This document shows, piece by piece, positions 1 through 7,606 of a DNA stretch of 29,253 nt. The first letter of the stretch is position 1, and each line of letters opens with the position of its first letter. The stretch comes from Bacillota bacterium (GTDB lineage Bacteria > Bacillota_I > Bacilli_A > ML615J-28 > CAG-698): assembly GCA_023410025.1 (NCBI GenBank), contig JAEYQM010000079.1, positions 1 to 29,253 of the forward strand, written 5' to 3'. The notes below the pieces were generated by a model that was not told the DNA's origin, did no database searches, and saw nothing but the letters and a program-made list of their open reading frames with translations. The position numbers and the translations under genes are program-made.

Positions 1-182
1 ACGAAACAAGAAAACTTGCAAAAAAGTATAACTGTGAATATATAGCTTTTGAAAATGATTTTGCTACTGCTTTAATACATGAGGATGAAGAATTATATTC
101 GAGAGAAGGAATTCATCCATTAGATAAAGGGTATAAACTAATGGCTAATAAAATTCTTAATAATATTAAAATAATAAAATAA
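1..182 (+). CDS. SGNH/GDSL hydrolase, C-terminal fragment
   Basis: This is the 3' end of a gene that enters from the left, read in frame from base 3 to a TAA at 180-182 (59 residues visible). The segment REGIHPLDKGYKLMA matches block V of SGNH/GDSL esterases, where a D-x-x-H-P motif supplies the catalytic His. The His and Pro are present, but the usual Asp is Glu here. Family enzymes hydrolyse esters on lipids, acyl carriers or acetylated polysaccharides; the substrate cannot be read from this fragment. A strong hairpin follows 10 bases after the stop. The family call rests on one block, so confidence is moderate. Confidence 0.6.
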   Translation, partial: ETRKLAKKYNCEYIAFENDFATALIHEDEELYSREGIHPLDKGYKLMANKILNNIKIIK

Positions 183-192
183 AAAGTAAAGT

Positions 193-229
193 AAAAATCA
201 CAAATCAATATAATAGATTTGTGATTTTT
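193..229. terminator. Bidirectional hairpin terminator
   Basis: A 14-bp perfect inverted repeat, arms 193-206 and 216-229, with a 9-base loop. The A-run on the left and T-run on the right make it work for the hydrolase gene (plus) and for the decayed gene ending at 242 (minus). Confidence 0.85.
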
Positions 230-241
230 ATTTACTTCTAT

Positions 242-1052
242 TTAAATTGTTGTGACTTTATCTGCATCATATTTAAATTCTTCTAGTCCCTTTATAACTT
301 TACCACTTGTTAATTCTTCATAACTTATTTTGTATGCCTCTAAGAATGCATAATTTTTCGTGTAAATGCCTCTTCTACTGAATATTCACTTACATAATAC
401 ACATGTTGTACAATATATCCTAAATCACTTCCAACTATTAGCTTATGGTCATCAAACTGTCTTGCTTTTATATTTCCATAAAAATAAGACTTAAGAAACA
501 CAATTTGTTCTCCATATCCCACAATTCCACCTATAATACTAACTAAGTTATAAGGTATATTTGAATCATAAGTAAAATCACACAAAGAGTAACAATTTTT
601 AATTATTCCATCAATAACACTACGAGACATTTCATAATAAGTGTAAAAATAGGAAGCAATTCCCCCAATGTATTCCCCATTCTCTACTCTGAAAGTAAAT
701 GATGAATTAAGAAATGGTCAAAAACGTGCGTAACCAACTATACCAACAACATATTTACCTTTACTTACAACCCCATTAACATGTACATTACTTATATATG
801 TATTTTCTGCATAACCAACAAGAGATGCTGAATATTTTGTAATAAATTTAAAATTGTCTATCTTTCCAGTAACAGCTATATCTTCTAAAATTAATTCATC
901 AATATGGGCATTTATAGTTTCTAGAAATAAAGCATTATAATCATAGTGATTAATCATAATCCTTTAATTACATACTTATTTAGATTTATTTTAATCCTAT
1001 AACCACCTAATAGTGTGTTATCTAGATAGAACACTATTATTATATCAATTTT
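242..1052 (-). pseudogene. Decayed GLUG-repeat surface protein gene
   Basis: On the minus strand a broken reading frame encodes repeats of the GLUG type, seen in secreted or adhesin-like proteins: LVGYAENTYISNVHVNG and VGIVGYARF near 718-830, IIGGIVGYG near 510-535. One frame runs from an ATG at 957, is cut by an in-frame TGA at 718-720, and continues to a TAG at 340-342. Near 355-363 the coding sense moves to another frame, which ends ...EEFKYDADKVTTI at a TAA at 242-244. Upstream, a third frame (about 961-1052) gives GGYRIKINLNKYVIKGL, which joins naturally to INHYDYNALF if a frameshift near 958 is allowed. No signal peptide or complete N-terminus is visible. The three separate lesions favour a decayed gene over recoding. 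GLUG is assigned from pattern only. Confidence 0.65.
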
Positions 1053-1121
1053 CTATTTTTTATAACCTCATTTTTAAAATAATTTTAAATTTATTTTAAT
1101 AATTATTAGAACAATATATGT

Positions 1122-1150
1122 TTGTAATAAGATGATATATATGATATAAT
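1122..1150 (+). promoter_or_regulatory. Promoter of the 1184 gene
   Basis: TTGTAA (1122-1127), a 17-base spacer, then TATAAT (1145-1150). Transcription should begin near 1157, directly ahead of the AGGAGG at 1172-1177. Confidence 0.75.
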
Positions 1151-1183
1151 TGTTGTATGAAAAATTTTTATAGGAGGATTTAT

Positions 1184-2491
1184 TTGAATAATATTTATGA
1201 AATTTCACCTTCTGCCTTTTATAAATATTTAGAAAGAGGATTGGGTAGAACTTTTTTAATCTTAAAAAATTCTAAAAATACTGATATTTACAAAGATGAA
1301 ATTCTTTACGGTTGCCTTAATAATACTTCATATGATTTTGCAACAGAAGGCACTAGAGCTTATTACATATTTTCTTTACTAAAACAGTTTAATGATATGT
1401 CTTATTTTGAAAACAAAATATTTGAAAAGTTTAATAATTATCTATCATTTAGTGATTTTACACATTTATGTGATATGTTATTGATGATTTATTATGAAAA
1501 TAAAAATCAAATAGCATTAAATAAATTAGAAGATAAATTTAAAGAATTAATAACAAAGAATGATATTATTGAAGATGATGTAATTAGATTAGAGTATATA
1601 TGTATAAATTTATCAAAAATCTATGGACTAAAAAAACTAAGAAATCTAATTCTTAAAATAGATCAAAAATATAATGAAATTATTAAAGTTGATGATTTGT
1701 ACTGGTTTTATGACAGTGTAATAGAAAGAAACAATAAATTAAAGGATTTTATACAAAATAATTGTATTAATTTTAAAAAAATAGTTTTTAAAGATAATAA
1801 CCAATATGGTGAAGACAATCTAAAAATGTTTAATTTATCTGAGTTAATTAATGATTTAAAAAATAATAAAAATGATAAGCCATTTCAATTTATAAAATAC
1901 AAGAGTATTTTATCTACTAAAGATAAAGATAATTTAATTGACTATTATATAAAAGAAAAAGATATAAATCAAAAAATAAAGTTATTAGGTATAATTAAAG
2001 AATTGGAAATTGAATTACCTTATGATATATTAATAAATGATTATATTATTGATAATGTTGAATTAAAAACTTTAATTATAAATTGTGCTTTACTTATAAA
2101 AAATAAAAGAGTAAAAGACTTTGGATACAAACTACTAGCTAGTGATACTTATTTTCCTTATGGAATAATGTTAATATCAAAGTATTATGAAGATAATGAT
2201 TATGATACAATTTATAAATATCTAACTAAAATAGATATAAGTTATTGTAACCATTTATGGCATGATGTTTTTAGCGCAGTATTTAAAATATTCTCTATAC
2301 CAAATATTAATTATCCCGTTTATTTACTTTATTTTTTATATGAAAATACATTATGCTCATTTTGTAGAGAATATTATGTTAGAAAAATGAAAAAACTTAA
2401 ACTACTAACTACAGAAATAATTGAAGAATGTAAATATGATGCTAATTATGATATTGTTAGATATGTAAAGAGGATTAAAAAAAATGCCTGA
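1184..2491 (+). CDS. Uncharacterised helical protein, 435 aa
   Basis: I do not recognise this protein. It is about 435 residues, rich in Lys, Asn, Ile and Tyr, with no signal peptide and no clear membrane segment. Most of it looks alpha-helical with alternating hydrophobic and charged helices, as in HEAT- or TPR-like scaffolds, but no repeat is regular enough to call. The start is chosen as TTG at 1184. An AGGAGG at 1172-1177 lies six bases ahead of it, whereas the in-frame ATG at 1157 falls at the predicted transcription start and has no ribosome site. The N-terminus is then MNNIYEISPSAFYKYLERGL. The TGA stop lies in the loop of its own terminator. It is monocistronic, with its own promoter. 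Confidence 0.75.
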   Translation: MNNIYEISPSAFYKYLERGLGRTFLILKNSKNTDIYKDEILYGCLNNTSYDFATEGTRAYYIFSLLKQFNDMSYFENKIFEKFNNYLSFSDFTHLCDMLLMIYYENKNQIALNKLEDKFKELITKNDIIEDDVIRLEYICINLSKIYGLKKLRNLILKIDQKYNEIIKVDDLYWFYDSVIERNNKLKDFIQNNCINFKKIVFKDNNQYGEDNLKMFNLSELINDLKNNKNDKPFQFIKYKSILSTKDKDNLIDYYIKEKDINQKIKLLGIIKELEIELPYDILINDYIIDNVELKTLIINCALLIKNKRVKDFGYKLLASDTYFPYGIMLISKYYEDNDYDTIYKYLTKIDISYCNHLWHDVFSAVFKIFSIPNINYPVYLLYFLYENTLCSFCREYYVRKMKKLKLLTTEIIEECKYDANYDIVRYVKRIKKNA

Positions 2492-2505
2492 AAGGGCATT
2501 TTTTT
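2481..2505 (+). terminator. Terminator containing the TGA stop
   Basis: Arms AAAATGCC (2481-2488) and GGCATTTT (2495-2502) with a 6-base loop and a T-run. The stop codon at 2489-2491 forms part of the loop. Confidence 0.85.
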
Positions 2506-2528
2506 GTAAACATTTTCTTGTTCTTTAT

Positions 2529-2559
2529 ACTTTACCACAGTAAAGTGATAAAGTATAAT
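2529..2559 (+). promoter_or_regulatory. ABC importer promoter with operator-like repeat
   Basis: TTTACC (2531-2536), 17 bases, TATAAT (2554-2559) form the promoter of the transporter operon. The -35 is covered by a perfect inverted repeat, ACTTTAC-CACA-GTAAAGT (2529-2546), and a second TAAAGT overlaps the -10 side. A repeat placed there would suit a repressor operator. The regulator is not shown by sequence; the YerC-like protein encoded after the operon is the nearest candidate. Confidence 0.6.
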
Positions 2560-2597
2560 GTATGCATATCTAGTAATTCTAGAAGAAAGGTATTATT

Positions 2598-3383
2598 ATG
2601 AAAAAATTATTATTAGGATTATTCTTACTTACATTATCACTTACTATGGTAGGTTGTAACAATGGTGAAGATAATTCACTTGAAAATATATTAGATAAAG
2701 GTAAAATCGTTGTGGGCTTTACTGAATTTCCTCCAATGGGGTATGAGGAAAAATGTAAAGTAATTGGATTTGATATTGATCTTGCAACTCAAGTTGCAAA
2801 TATATTGGGTATTAATGTAGAATTTAAATATATTGACTGGAATTCAAAAGTATTTGAACTTGAATCAGGAAGAGTTGATGTTATTTGGAATGGTATGACT
2901 ATTACAGAAGAAAGATTGAACCAAATGGAATTTACTAAAAAATACATTGATAACAATTTAATTATTCTAACATTAAAAGAATCAAATATTGAAACTTTAC
3001 AAGATTTAAATAATAAAACAATAGGTGTAGAATCTACTTCTAGTGGTCAAATAGCCTTAGAAAAGAATAAAAATATATTTAACTCATTAAAACAAATGAA
3101 AGAATATGATACAAGTAATTCTGCTCTACTTGCTTTAGAAAGCGGAGCAATTGATGTGATGATTGTTGATGAAATCTATGCAAGATATTATGTATTAAAT
3201 AAATCAGATAAATTTAAAATTGGTACAGAAATTGTTGGTGTTGAAGAGTATGGAATTGGTTTACTTAAAGGAAGCATCAAATTACGTAATAAAATTGATG
3301 AATTAATTGATGAACTTGCACTTGAAGGAAAAGTTCAAGAAATAAGCAATAAATGGTTTAATACAAACCTATATAGTAGATAA
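2598..3383 (+). CDS. Amino acid ABC importer, substrate-binding lipoprotein
   Basis: Extracytoplasmic solute receptor of the family 3 (polar amino acid) type, 261 residues. It starts with a lipoprotein signal peptide ending MVGC, so the mature protein would be lipidated on Cys20 and held to the outer face of the membrane. The body has family features: GKIVVGFTEFPPMGY near residues 35-49, then IGFDIDLATQVANILG, then SGRVDVIWNGMTITEER. AAAGG lies eight bases before the ATG. The permease gene begins two bases after the stop, so translation is probably coupled. The ligand (for example glutamine, cystine or another polar amino acid) cannot be decided by eye. Confidence 0.92.
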   Translation: MKKLLLGLFLLTLSLTMVGCNNGEDNSLENILDKGKIVVGFTEFPPMGYEEKCKVIGFDIDLATQVANILGINVEFKYIDWNSKVFELESGRVDVIWNGMTITEERLNQMEFTKKYIDNNLIILTLKESNIETLQDLNNKTIGVESTSSGQIALEKNKNIFNSLKQMKEYDTSNSALLALESGAIDVMIVDEIYARYYVLNKSDKFKIGTEIVGVEEYGIGLLKGSIKLRNKIDELIDELALEGKVQEISNKWFNTNLYSR

Positions 3384-3385
3384 TT

Positions 3386-4048
3386 ATGGCATACTTTTTT
3401 GAAGTCTTTACGCAATTATTAAAAGCAACTAAAATTACTTTAGTAATCTTTGTAATTACATTTTCTTTATCTATTCCTTTAGGTCTACTTGGAGCTGTAC
3501 TTAAAAAAAGTAAAGTTAAATTTATTGTTAAAACATTGGATTTATATACTTGGTTAATGCGTGGAACTCCACTTCTTCTTCAATTATACTTTATGGTATA
3601 TGGAACAAGAATTATTATAAAAAGATTAACAGGGTATACACTTGATATTGATGACCTAACAATTACATGCATTACTTTTGTAATAAACTACACAGCATAT
3701 TTTATTGAGATTTTTCGTGGGGGAATTAACAGTATTAATAAAGGACAATTTGAATCCTCTTATATTTTAGGTTTATCAAAATTCCAAACTTATAGAAATA
3801 TAATTTTACCTCAAACCCTTAAAAGAACCCTACCATCAATTACAAATGAAGCCATAACTCTTATTAAAGATACAGCTTTAGTCTCAGCAGTGGCAATATT
3901 TGATATATTAAACACTGCAAAAAGAATAGTTTCACTAGATTTTAAATTTGATGCTTATATTATTGCAACTATACTTTATTTATTATTATCTTATATAACA
4001 GTATATGTATTTAATAAAATTGAAAAGAAATATTCTTATTATAATTAG
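3386..4048 (+). CDS. Amino acid ABC importer, permease
   Basis: Membrane permease of the HisM/GlnP type, 220 residues, with about five hydrophobic segments. The EAA loop that docks on the ATPase is visible as ESSYILGLSKFQTYRNIILP. A second family mark is TWLMRGTPLLLQLYF. A single permease gene suggests a homodimeric channel. It lies two bases after the receptor gene and nine bases before the ATPase gene, giving the usual receptor-permease-ATPase order. Confidence 0.92.
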   Translation: MAYFFEVFTQLLKATKITLVIFVITFSLSIPLGLLGAVLKKSKVKFIVKTLDLYTWLMRGTPLLLQLYFMVYGTRIIIKRLTGYTLDIDDLTITCITFVINYTAYFIEIFRGGINSINKGQFESSYILGLSKFQTYRNIILPQTLKRTLPSITNEAITLIKDTALVSAVAIFDILNTAKRIVSLDFKFDAYIIATILYLLLSYITVYVFNKIEKKYSYYN

Positions 4049-4057
4049 GTAAATAAA

Positions 4058-4783
4058 ATGGAAATATTAAAAATAGAAAATTTATCAAAGAAATTTAAAA
4101 ATACAGTTGCCTTATCAAATATTAATTTTTCAATTAATAATGGTGAAGTAACTTCAATTATTGGTCCATCAGGAAGTGGTAAATCAACATTACTTAGACT
4201 AATTTGTAATCTTGAAAAAACTGATAGTGGATCAATAATTATTAACAAAGAATATTTATTAAAAGATGGTAAATATAATAAAGATATAAGAAATATAATA
4301 AGAAATTTAGGAATGATTTTTCAAGACTACTCGCTTTTTGATAATTTAACAATCAAAGAAAATATAGAACTTGCACCTAAACTTGTTTTAAATAAAACGA
4401 AAGATCAAACTGGTCAACTTTCAATGGATTTACTAATAAAATTTAATCTTCTAGATAAATTAAATTCATATCCATCAGAATTAAGTGGTGGGCAAAAACA
4501 AAGAGTTGCCATTGCAAGAAGTATTGCCATGAATCCAAAAATTCTGCTTCTAGATGAACCAACTTCAGCCTTAGACATTGAAGCAATAAATAATCTAGTT
4601 GATATAATTGAAGATTTTAAAAAAAACAATATGACTATCATAATTGTTAGTCATGATATTGAGTTTGCAAAGAAGGTAAGTAATAAATTAATTTTTATGG
4701 ATAATTCAGAAATCTTATTTGAAACTAATAATATTAATGAAATTACTAACCAACGTTTTATTAATTTCATTAACAAACAATAA
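4058..4783 (+). CDS. Amino acid ABC importer, ATPase
   Basis: ATP-binding subunit, 241 residues, which powers the importer from the cytoplasmic face. Walker A GPSGSGKST is at residues 36-44, the Q-loop Gln at 89, the signature LSGGQKQR at 142-149, Walker B ILLLDEP with the catalytic Glu near 162-168, and the H-loop His at 199. Length and motifs match the GlnQ/HisP family. There is no clear terminator after the gene. The promoter of the next gene lies inside its last codons. Confidence 0.93.
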   Translation: MEILKIENLSKKFKNTVALSNINFSINNGEVTSIIGPSGSGKSTLLRLICNLEKTDSGSIIINKEYLLKDGKYNKDIRNIIRNLGMIFQDYSLFDNLTIKENIELAPKLVLNKTKDQTGQLSMDLLIKFNLLDKLNSYPSELSGGQKQRVAIARSIAMNPKILLLDEPTSALDIEAINNLVDIIEDFKKNNMTIIIVSHDIEFAKKVSNKLIFMDNSEILFETNNINEITNQRFINFINKQ

Positions 4784-4798
4784 GTTTTATGCTATAAT
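4770..4798 (+). promoter_or_regulatory. Promoter of the YerC-like gene
   Basis: TTAACA (4770-4775), 17 bases, then TGC-TATAAT (TATAAT at 4793-4798), an extended -10. It lies across the end of the ATPase gene, so the regulator can be made independently of the transporter. Confidence 0.75.
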
Positions 4799-4824
4799 AT
4801 TATAAGAAAGGGTTGTTAGATAAT

Positions 4825-5118
4825 ATGCTACCAAAAACAAAATTAAATGACGAACTATTCGAAGCAATATTAAAACTAGAAACTGTTGAAGAATGTTATA
4901 AATTATTTGATGATTTATGTACAATCAAAGAAGTTGAATCAATGGCTCAAAGAATTAATGCAGCTAAATTATTATTACAAAACAACACTTATGAAGAGGT
5001 TATTACCAAAACATCAATATCTTCGGTGACACTATCAAGAATATCAAAATGCATTAAATATGGTAGTGGTGGATATAAAGCAGTATTAGATTGTGATGAT
5101 AAAGAAAATATCAAATAA
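4825..5118 (+). CDS. yerC: YerC/YecD (TrpR-like) regulator
   Basis: Small DNA-binding protein of the TrpR/YerC/YecD family, about 97 residues, expected to act as a dimer in the cytoplasm. The segment YEEVITKTSISSVTLSRISK is the helix-turn-helix, and the following KYGSGGYKAVLD is the typical YerC ending. ATG 4825 is preferred over an in-frame TTG at 4813, because AAAGGG (4807-4812) abuts the TTG but can serve the ATG. The family is related to the Trp repressor, but its ligand and targets are largely unknown. It follows the amino acid importer and has its own promoter, so it may respond to an amino acid. Confidence 0.88.
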   Translation: MLPKTKLNDELFEAILKLETVEECYKLFDDLCTIKEVESMAQRINAAKLLLQNNTYEEVITKTSISSVTLSRISKCIKYGSGGYKAVLDCDDKENIK

Positions 5119-5143
5119 GCTACAATTAAATTTGTAGCTTTTA
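5118..5143 (+). terminator. Terminator after the YerC-like gene
   Basis: AGCTACAA (5118-5125) pairs with TTGTAGCT (5132-5139), followed by T residues. The stem begins in the stop codon. Confidence 0.8.
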
Positions 5144-5150
5144 TATTTAT

Positions 5151-5160
5151 ATGGTATAAT
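5151..5160 (+). promoter_or_regulatory. Extended -10 promoter of the acetyltransferase gene
   Basis: ATGGTATAAT with TATAAT at 5155-5160 and an upstream TG (extended -10). The only -35 candidate, TTGTAG at 5132-5137, is poor and lies in the terminator arm. Confidence 0.65.
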
Positions 5161-5182
5161 AATTAAAAAAATGGAGAAAATT

Positions 5183-5626
5183 ATGGAACTTATTATTAAA
5201 GACTTTTATCAATTAACAAATGATGAATTATATGACATATTAAAATTACGTGTTGAAGTATTTGTTGTAGAACAAAATTGCCCATACCAAGATATCGATG
5301 ATTATGATAAACAAGCAATTCATGTATATTATAAAGAAAACGGAAAAATTCAAGCTTATATTAGAGTATTTCCTGAAAATGTAACCTATGAAGAAGCATC
5401 AATTGGAAGAGTAATTTCTATTAAACGTCGATGTGGATTAGGTACACAAATTATGAAAGTGGGAATTAATTTAATTAAAGATAGATTTAAATCAAATAAG
5501 ATAAAAATTGGTGCTCAATTATATGCACGTGAATTTTATGGAAATCTTGGGTTTGTTCAATCATCAGATGTATATATTGAGGATGGAATACCTCATATTA
5601 AAATGATTTTAGACCTAAAAAATTAA
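5183..5626 (+). CDS. elaA: ElaA-type GNAT acetyltransferase
   Basis: GCN5-related N-acetyltransferase of the ElaA group, 147 residues. The hallmark RVEVFVVEQNCPYQDIDDYD lies near residues 23-42, and the acetyl-CoA loop RRCGLG follows the beta-strand IGRVIS. The end, GFVQSSDVYIEDGIPHIKM, is also typical. ATG 5183 is chosen because GGAGA (5173-5177) sits five bases ahead. An in-frame ATG at 5171 is four bases from the predicted transcription start and has no ribosome site. The acceptor substrate of ElaA proteins is not established. It is a single-gene unit with its own promoter and terminator. Confidence 0.88.
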   Translation: MELIIKDFYQLTNDELYDILKLRVEVFVVEQNCPYQDIDDYDKQAIHVYYKENGKIQAYIRVFPENVTYEEASIGRVISIKRRCGLGTQIMKVGINLIKDRFKSNKIKIGAQLYAREFYGNLGFVQSSDVYIEDGIPHIKMILDLKN

Positions 5627-5650
5627 ACTATCGAATGATAGTTTTTTTTC
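5626..5650 (+). terminator. Terminator after the acetyltransferase gene
   Basis: AACTATC-GAAT-GATAGTT (5626-5643) followed by eight T residues in all. Confidence 0.85.
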
Positions 5651-5739
5651 ATTTATATGATCTTGTATAATTAGAAAAACTAACTCACATAATAATTTTA
5701 TAGGTTCATATTATTTAATAGTTATTAATATATTTAATG

Positions 5740-5768
5740 TTGCATTTTAGTATAAAAAATGTTAAAAT
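5740..5768 (+). promoter_or_regulatory. Probable promoter of the 5804 gene
   Basis: TTGCAT (5740-5745), 17 bases, TAAAAT (5763-5768). AAAGGA at 5788-5793 precedes the ATG at 5804. The remaining bases from 5651 are AT-rich with nothing else recognised. Confidence 0.5.
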
Positions 5769-5803
5769 AAATTAAGTAAAATATAGTAAAGGACGGTATA
5801 TCT

Positions 5804-6475
5804 ATGGTTTTATTTTTTGTTTTTGTAATAATAATTATTATAATTGTTGGTTATAATAAATATCAAGAAGAATTAAAAAAAGAGGCAAAAGAGAAAGAGA
5901 AAAATAGTTCACAATATAGTAACTATATTAAATTTAAAGGTATGACAATAGATAAAAATAGTACAGACAATTTTAATTATAATCAAAGTTCAAATAAAAA
6001 TAACTATTCTCAATATAGAGAAGATAGTAGTGATAAAAACCAAGGAATAACCTCTATAAAAGATGAAAAAACTATTATTGAGGGGTCTAAAATAATTAAA
6101 GAGGTTAATACTTCTCCTATTATTGAAAGAGTTGTTGAAAATGAAGGGCCAAGTATTCCTGAAAGTGATATCAATGTTGTTGAACCTGCCACTTCATATG
6201 ATAGTTATACAAATAATAATGATTATTATAAAGCAAGTTCAAGTGATTTTTCTGGATATGATAGTACTTATTTTGATAATAATAAATATAAAGAAACATC
6301 CATTACTGATAATGAGTTAAGAAATGAAACTTTAAGTGACACTTCTTCTTATGTTGATATCGATTTATATAAAAACAGTAGTTATGATGATATTGCTGAA
6401 AGGTTAAAAAAAGAGTTGAATTTAAAGGATTATTATGAATCTGATTATCTAAAAAATAATGATGAAAATAAGTAA
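5804..6475 (+). CDS. Membrane-anchored low-complexity protein
   Basis: Not recognised. It has 223 residues: an N-terminal membrane segment (about residues 2-17, almost all Val, Phe and Ile), then a Lys/Glu stretch, then a long hydrophilic tail rich in Ser, Asn, Asp, Tyr and Thr that looks disordered. The positive charges directly after the hydrophobic segment suggest that the tail is cytoplasmic. Near the C-terminus a short amphipathic stretch, YDDIAERLKKELNLKDYY, could be a folded docking helix. This layout resembles bacterial membrane tethers, but no domain supports a role. It is monocistronic, with a probable promoter upstream and a palindromic terminator after. Confidence 0.7.
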   Translation: MVLFFVFVIIIIIIVGYNKYQEELKKEAKEKEKNSSQYSNYIKFKGMTIDKNSTDNFNYNQSSNKNNYSQYREDSSDKNQGITSIKDEKTIIEGSKIIKEVNTSPIIERVVENEGPSIPESDINVVEPATSYDSYTNNNDYYKASSSDFSGYDSTYFDNNKYKETSITDNELRNETLSDTSSYVDIDLYKNSSYDDIAERLKKELNLKDYYESDYLKNNDENK

Positions 6476-6489
6476 TATTTATCTAAATT

Positions 6490-6515
6490 AATACCTGTTT
6501 AAACAGGTATTTTAT
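6490..6515 (+). terminator. Palindromic terminator
   Basis: A perfect 22-bp palindrome (6490-6511), stem AATACCTG/CAGGTATT, followed by a short T-run. Confidence 0.75.
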
Positions 6516-6574
6516 TGATTTAATGTAAATATATATTTTAATGTATTACATTTCCTTTTTTTAATTTTTTAATA

Positions 6575-6585
6575 TATAATATAAT
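6575..6585 (+). promoter_or_regulatory. -10 region of the ldhA-lplA operon
   Basis: Two overlapping TATAAT hexamers (6575-6580 and 6580-6585) precede AAGGAGG (6591-6597), which is five bases from the ATG at 6603. No good -35 is seen in the upstream T-rich stretch. Confidence 0.5.
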
Positions 6586-6602
6586 CATACAAGGAGGATA
6601 AT

Positions 6603-7592
6603 ATGAAAAAAGTAGCTTTTTTTGATTCAAAGCAATATGACATTATTTCATTTAATAATTTTAATCAAAATTATCAATTTCGTTATTTTGAAGAAAAACT
6701 AAGTATTAACACTGTTGACCTAACCATTGGTTATGATGCTGTTTGTGTGTTTGTTAATGATACTGTTGATGCAGAGGTTATTAATAAACTAGTTGAAAAT
6801 GGAGTTAAGTTAATTGCCTTAAGATGTGCAGGTTTTAATAACATCGATTTAGAAAAAGCTAATGGGAAAATAACTATTGTTCGAGTACCTGCTTATTCAC
6901 CTCATGCAGTTGCTGAACATGCAATGGCACTTTTACTATCACTAAATAGAAAAATTCATAAAGCTTATACTAGAACTAGAGATTTTAACTTTTCATTGAC
7001 TGGACTTACAGGATTTGATATGTTTGGTAAAACCATAGGGGTTATAGGAACTGGAAGAATTGGGCAAATATTCATCAAAATTGCCAAAGGATTTGGAATG
7101 AATGTTATTGCTTATGATTTGTATCCAAATTACAATTTAGATGTAAATTACGTAAGTTTAGATGACTTACTAAAACAAAGTGATATGATTTCCGTACATA
7201 TTCCATTAACTGATCAAACAAAGTATTTAATAAATGATACTACTATTGGTAAAATGAAAGATGGTATGTATTTAGTTAATACTTCTCGTGGTGGAGTAAT
7301 TGATACTCAAGCTCTAATAAGAGGATTAAAATGTGGTAAAATAAAGGCAGCTGGACTTGACGTATATGAGGAGGAATCAAGCTTGTTCTTTGAAGATATG
7401 TCTGATACTATAATTCAAGATGATGTTTTATCAATATTGGTTAACCTACCAAATGTAATTCTAACATCACACCAAGCATTCTTAACTGAGGAGGCACTTG
7501 GTAATATCGCTGAAGTAACTATACAAAATTTAGATAATTTTTTTGCTAATAAAGAAATTGTCAATGAAGTGTGCTGGAAGTGTAAAAACTAA
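6603..7592 (+). CDS. ldhA: D-lactate dehydrogenase (fermentative type)
   Basis: NAD-dependent D-lactate dehydrogenase of the D-2-hydroxyacid dehydrogenase family, 329 residues, the same size as E. coli LdhA. It reduces pyruvate to D-lactate and regenerates NAD+ in fermentation. Visible features are FVND near 50, ALRCAGFNN (72-80), the Rossmann loop GTGRIG (149-154), and the catalytic set Arg229 (NTSRG), Glu258 (DVYEEE) and His290 (SHQAFLT). These sit five residues before the LdhA positions, as the alignment predicts. The lipoate ligase gene follows after 14 bases. With the PDH operon beyond it, two competing pyruvate-consuming routes lie next to each other. Confidence 0.93.
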   Translation: MKKVAFFDSKQYDIISFNNFNQNYQFRYFEEKLSINTVDLTIGYDAVCVFVNDTVDAEVINKLVENGVKLIALRCAGFNNIDLEKANGKITIVRVPAYSPHAVAEHAMALLLSLNRKIHKAYTRTRDFNFSLTGLTGFDMFGKTIGVIGTGRIGQIFIKIAKGFGMNVIAYDLYPNYNLDVNYVSLDDLLKQSDMISVHIPLTDQTKYLINDTTIGKMKDGMYLVNTSRGGVIDTQALIRGLKCGKIKAAGLDVYEEESSLFFEDMSDTIIQDDVLSILVNLPNVILTSHQAFLTEEALGNIAEVTIQNLDNFFANKEIVNEVCWKCKN

Positions 7593-7606
7593 AATAAGGA
7601 GATAAA

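Noticed and set aside
718..720. In-frame TGA as tryptophan or selenocysteine recoding in the GLUG frame
   Set aside because: TGA is a real stop in thyA and other genes here, no SECIS-like element is obvious, and two further frame breaks show gene decay.
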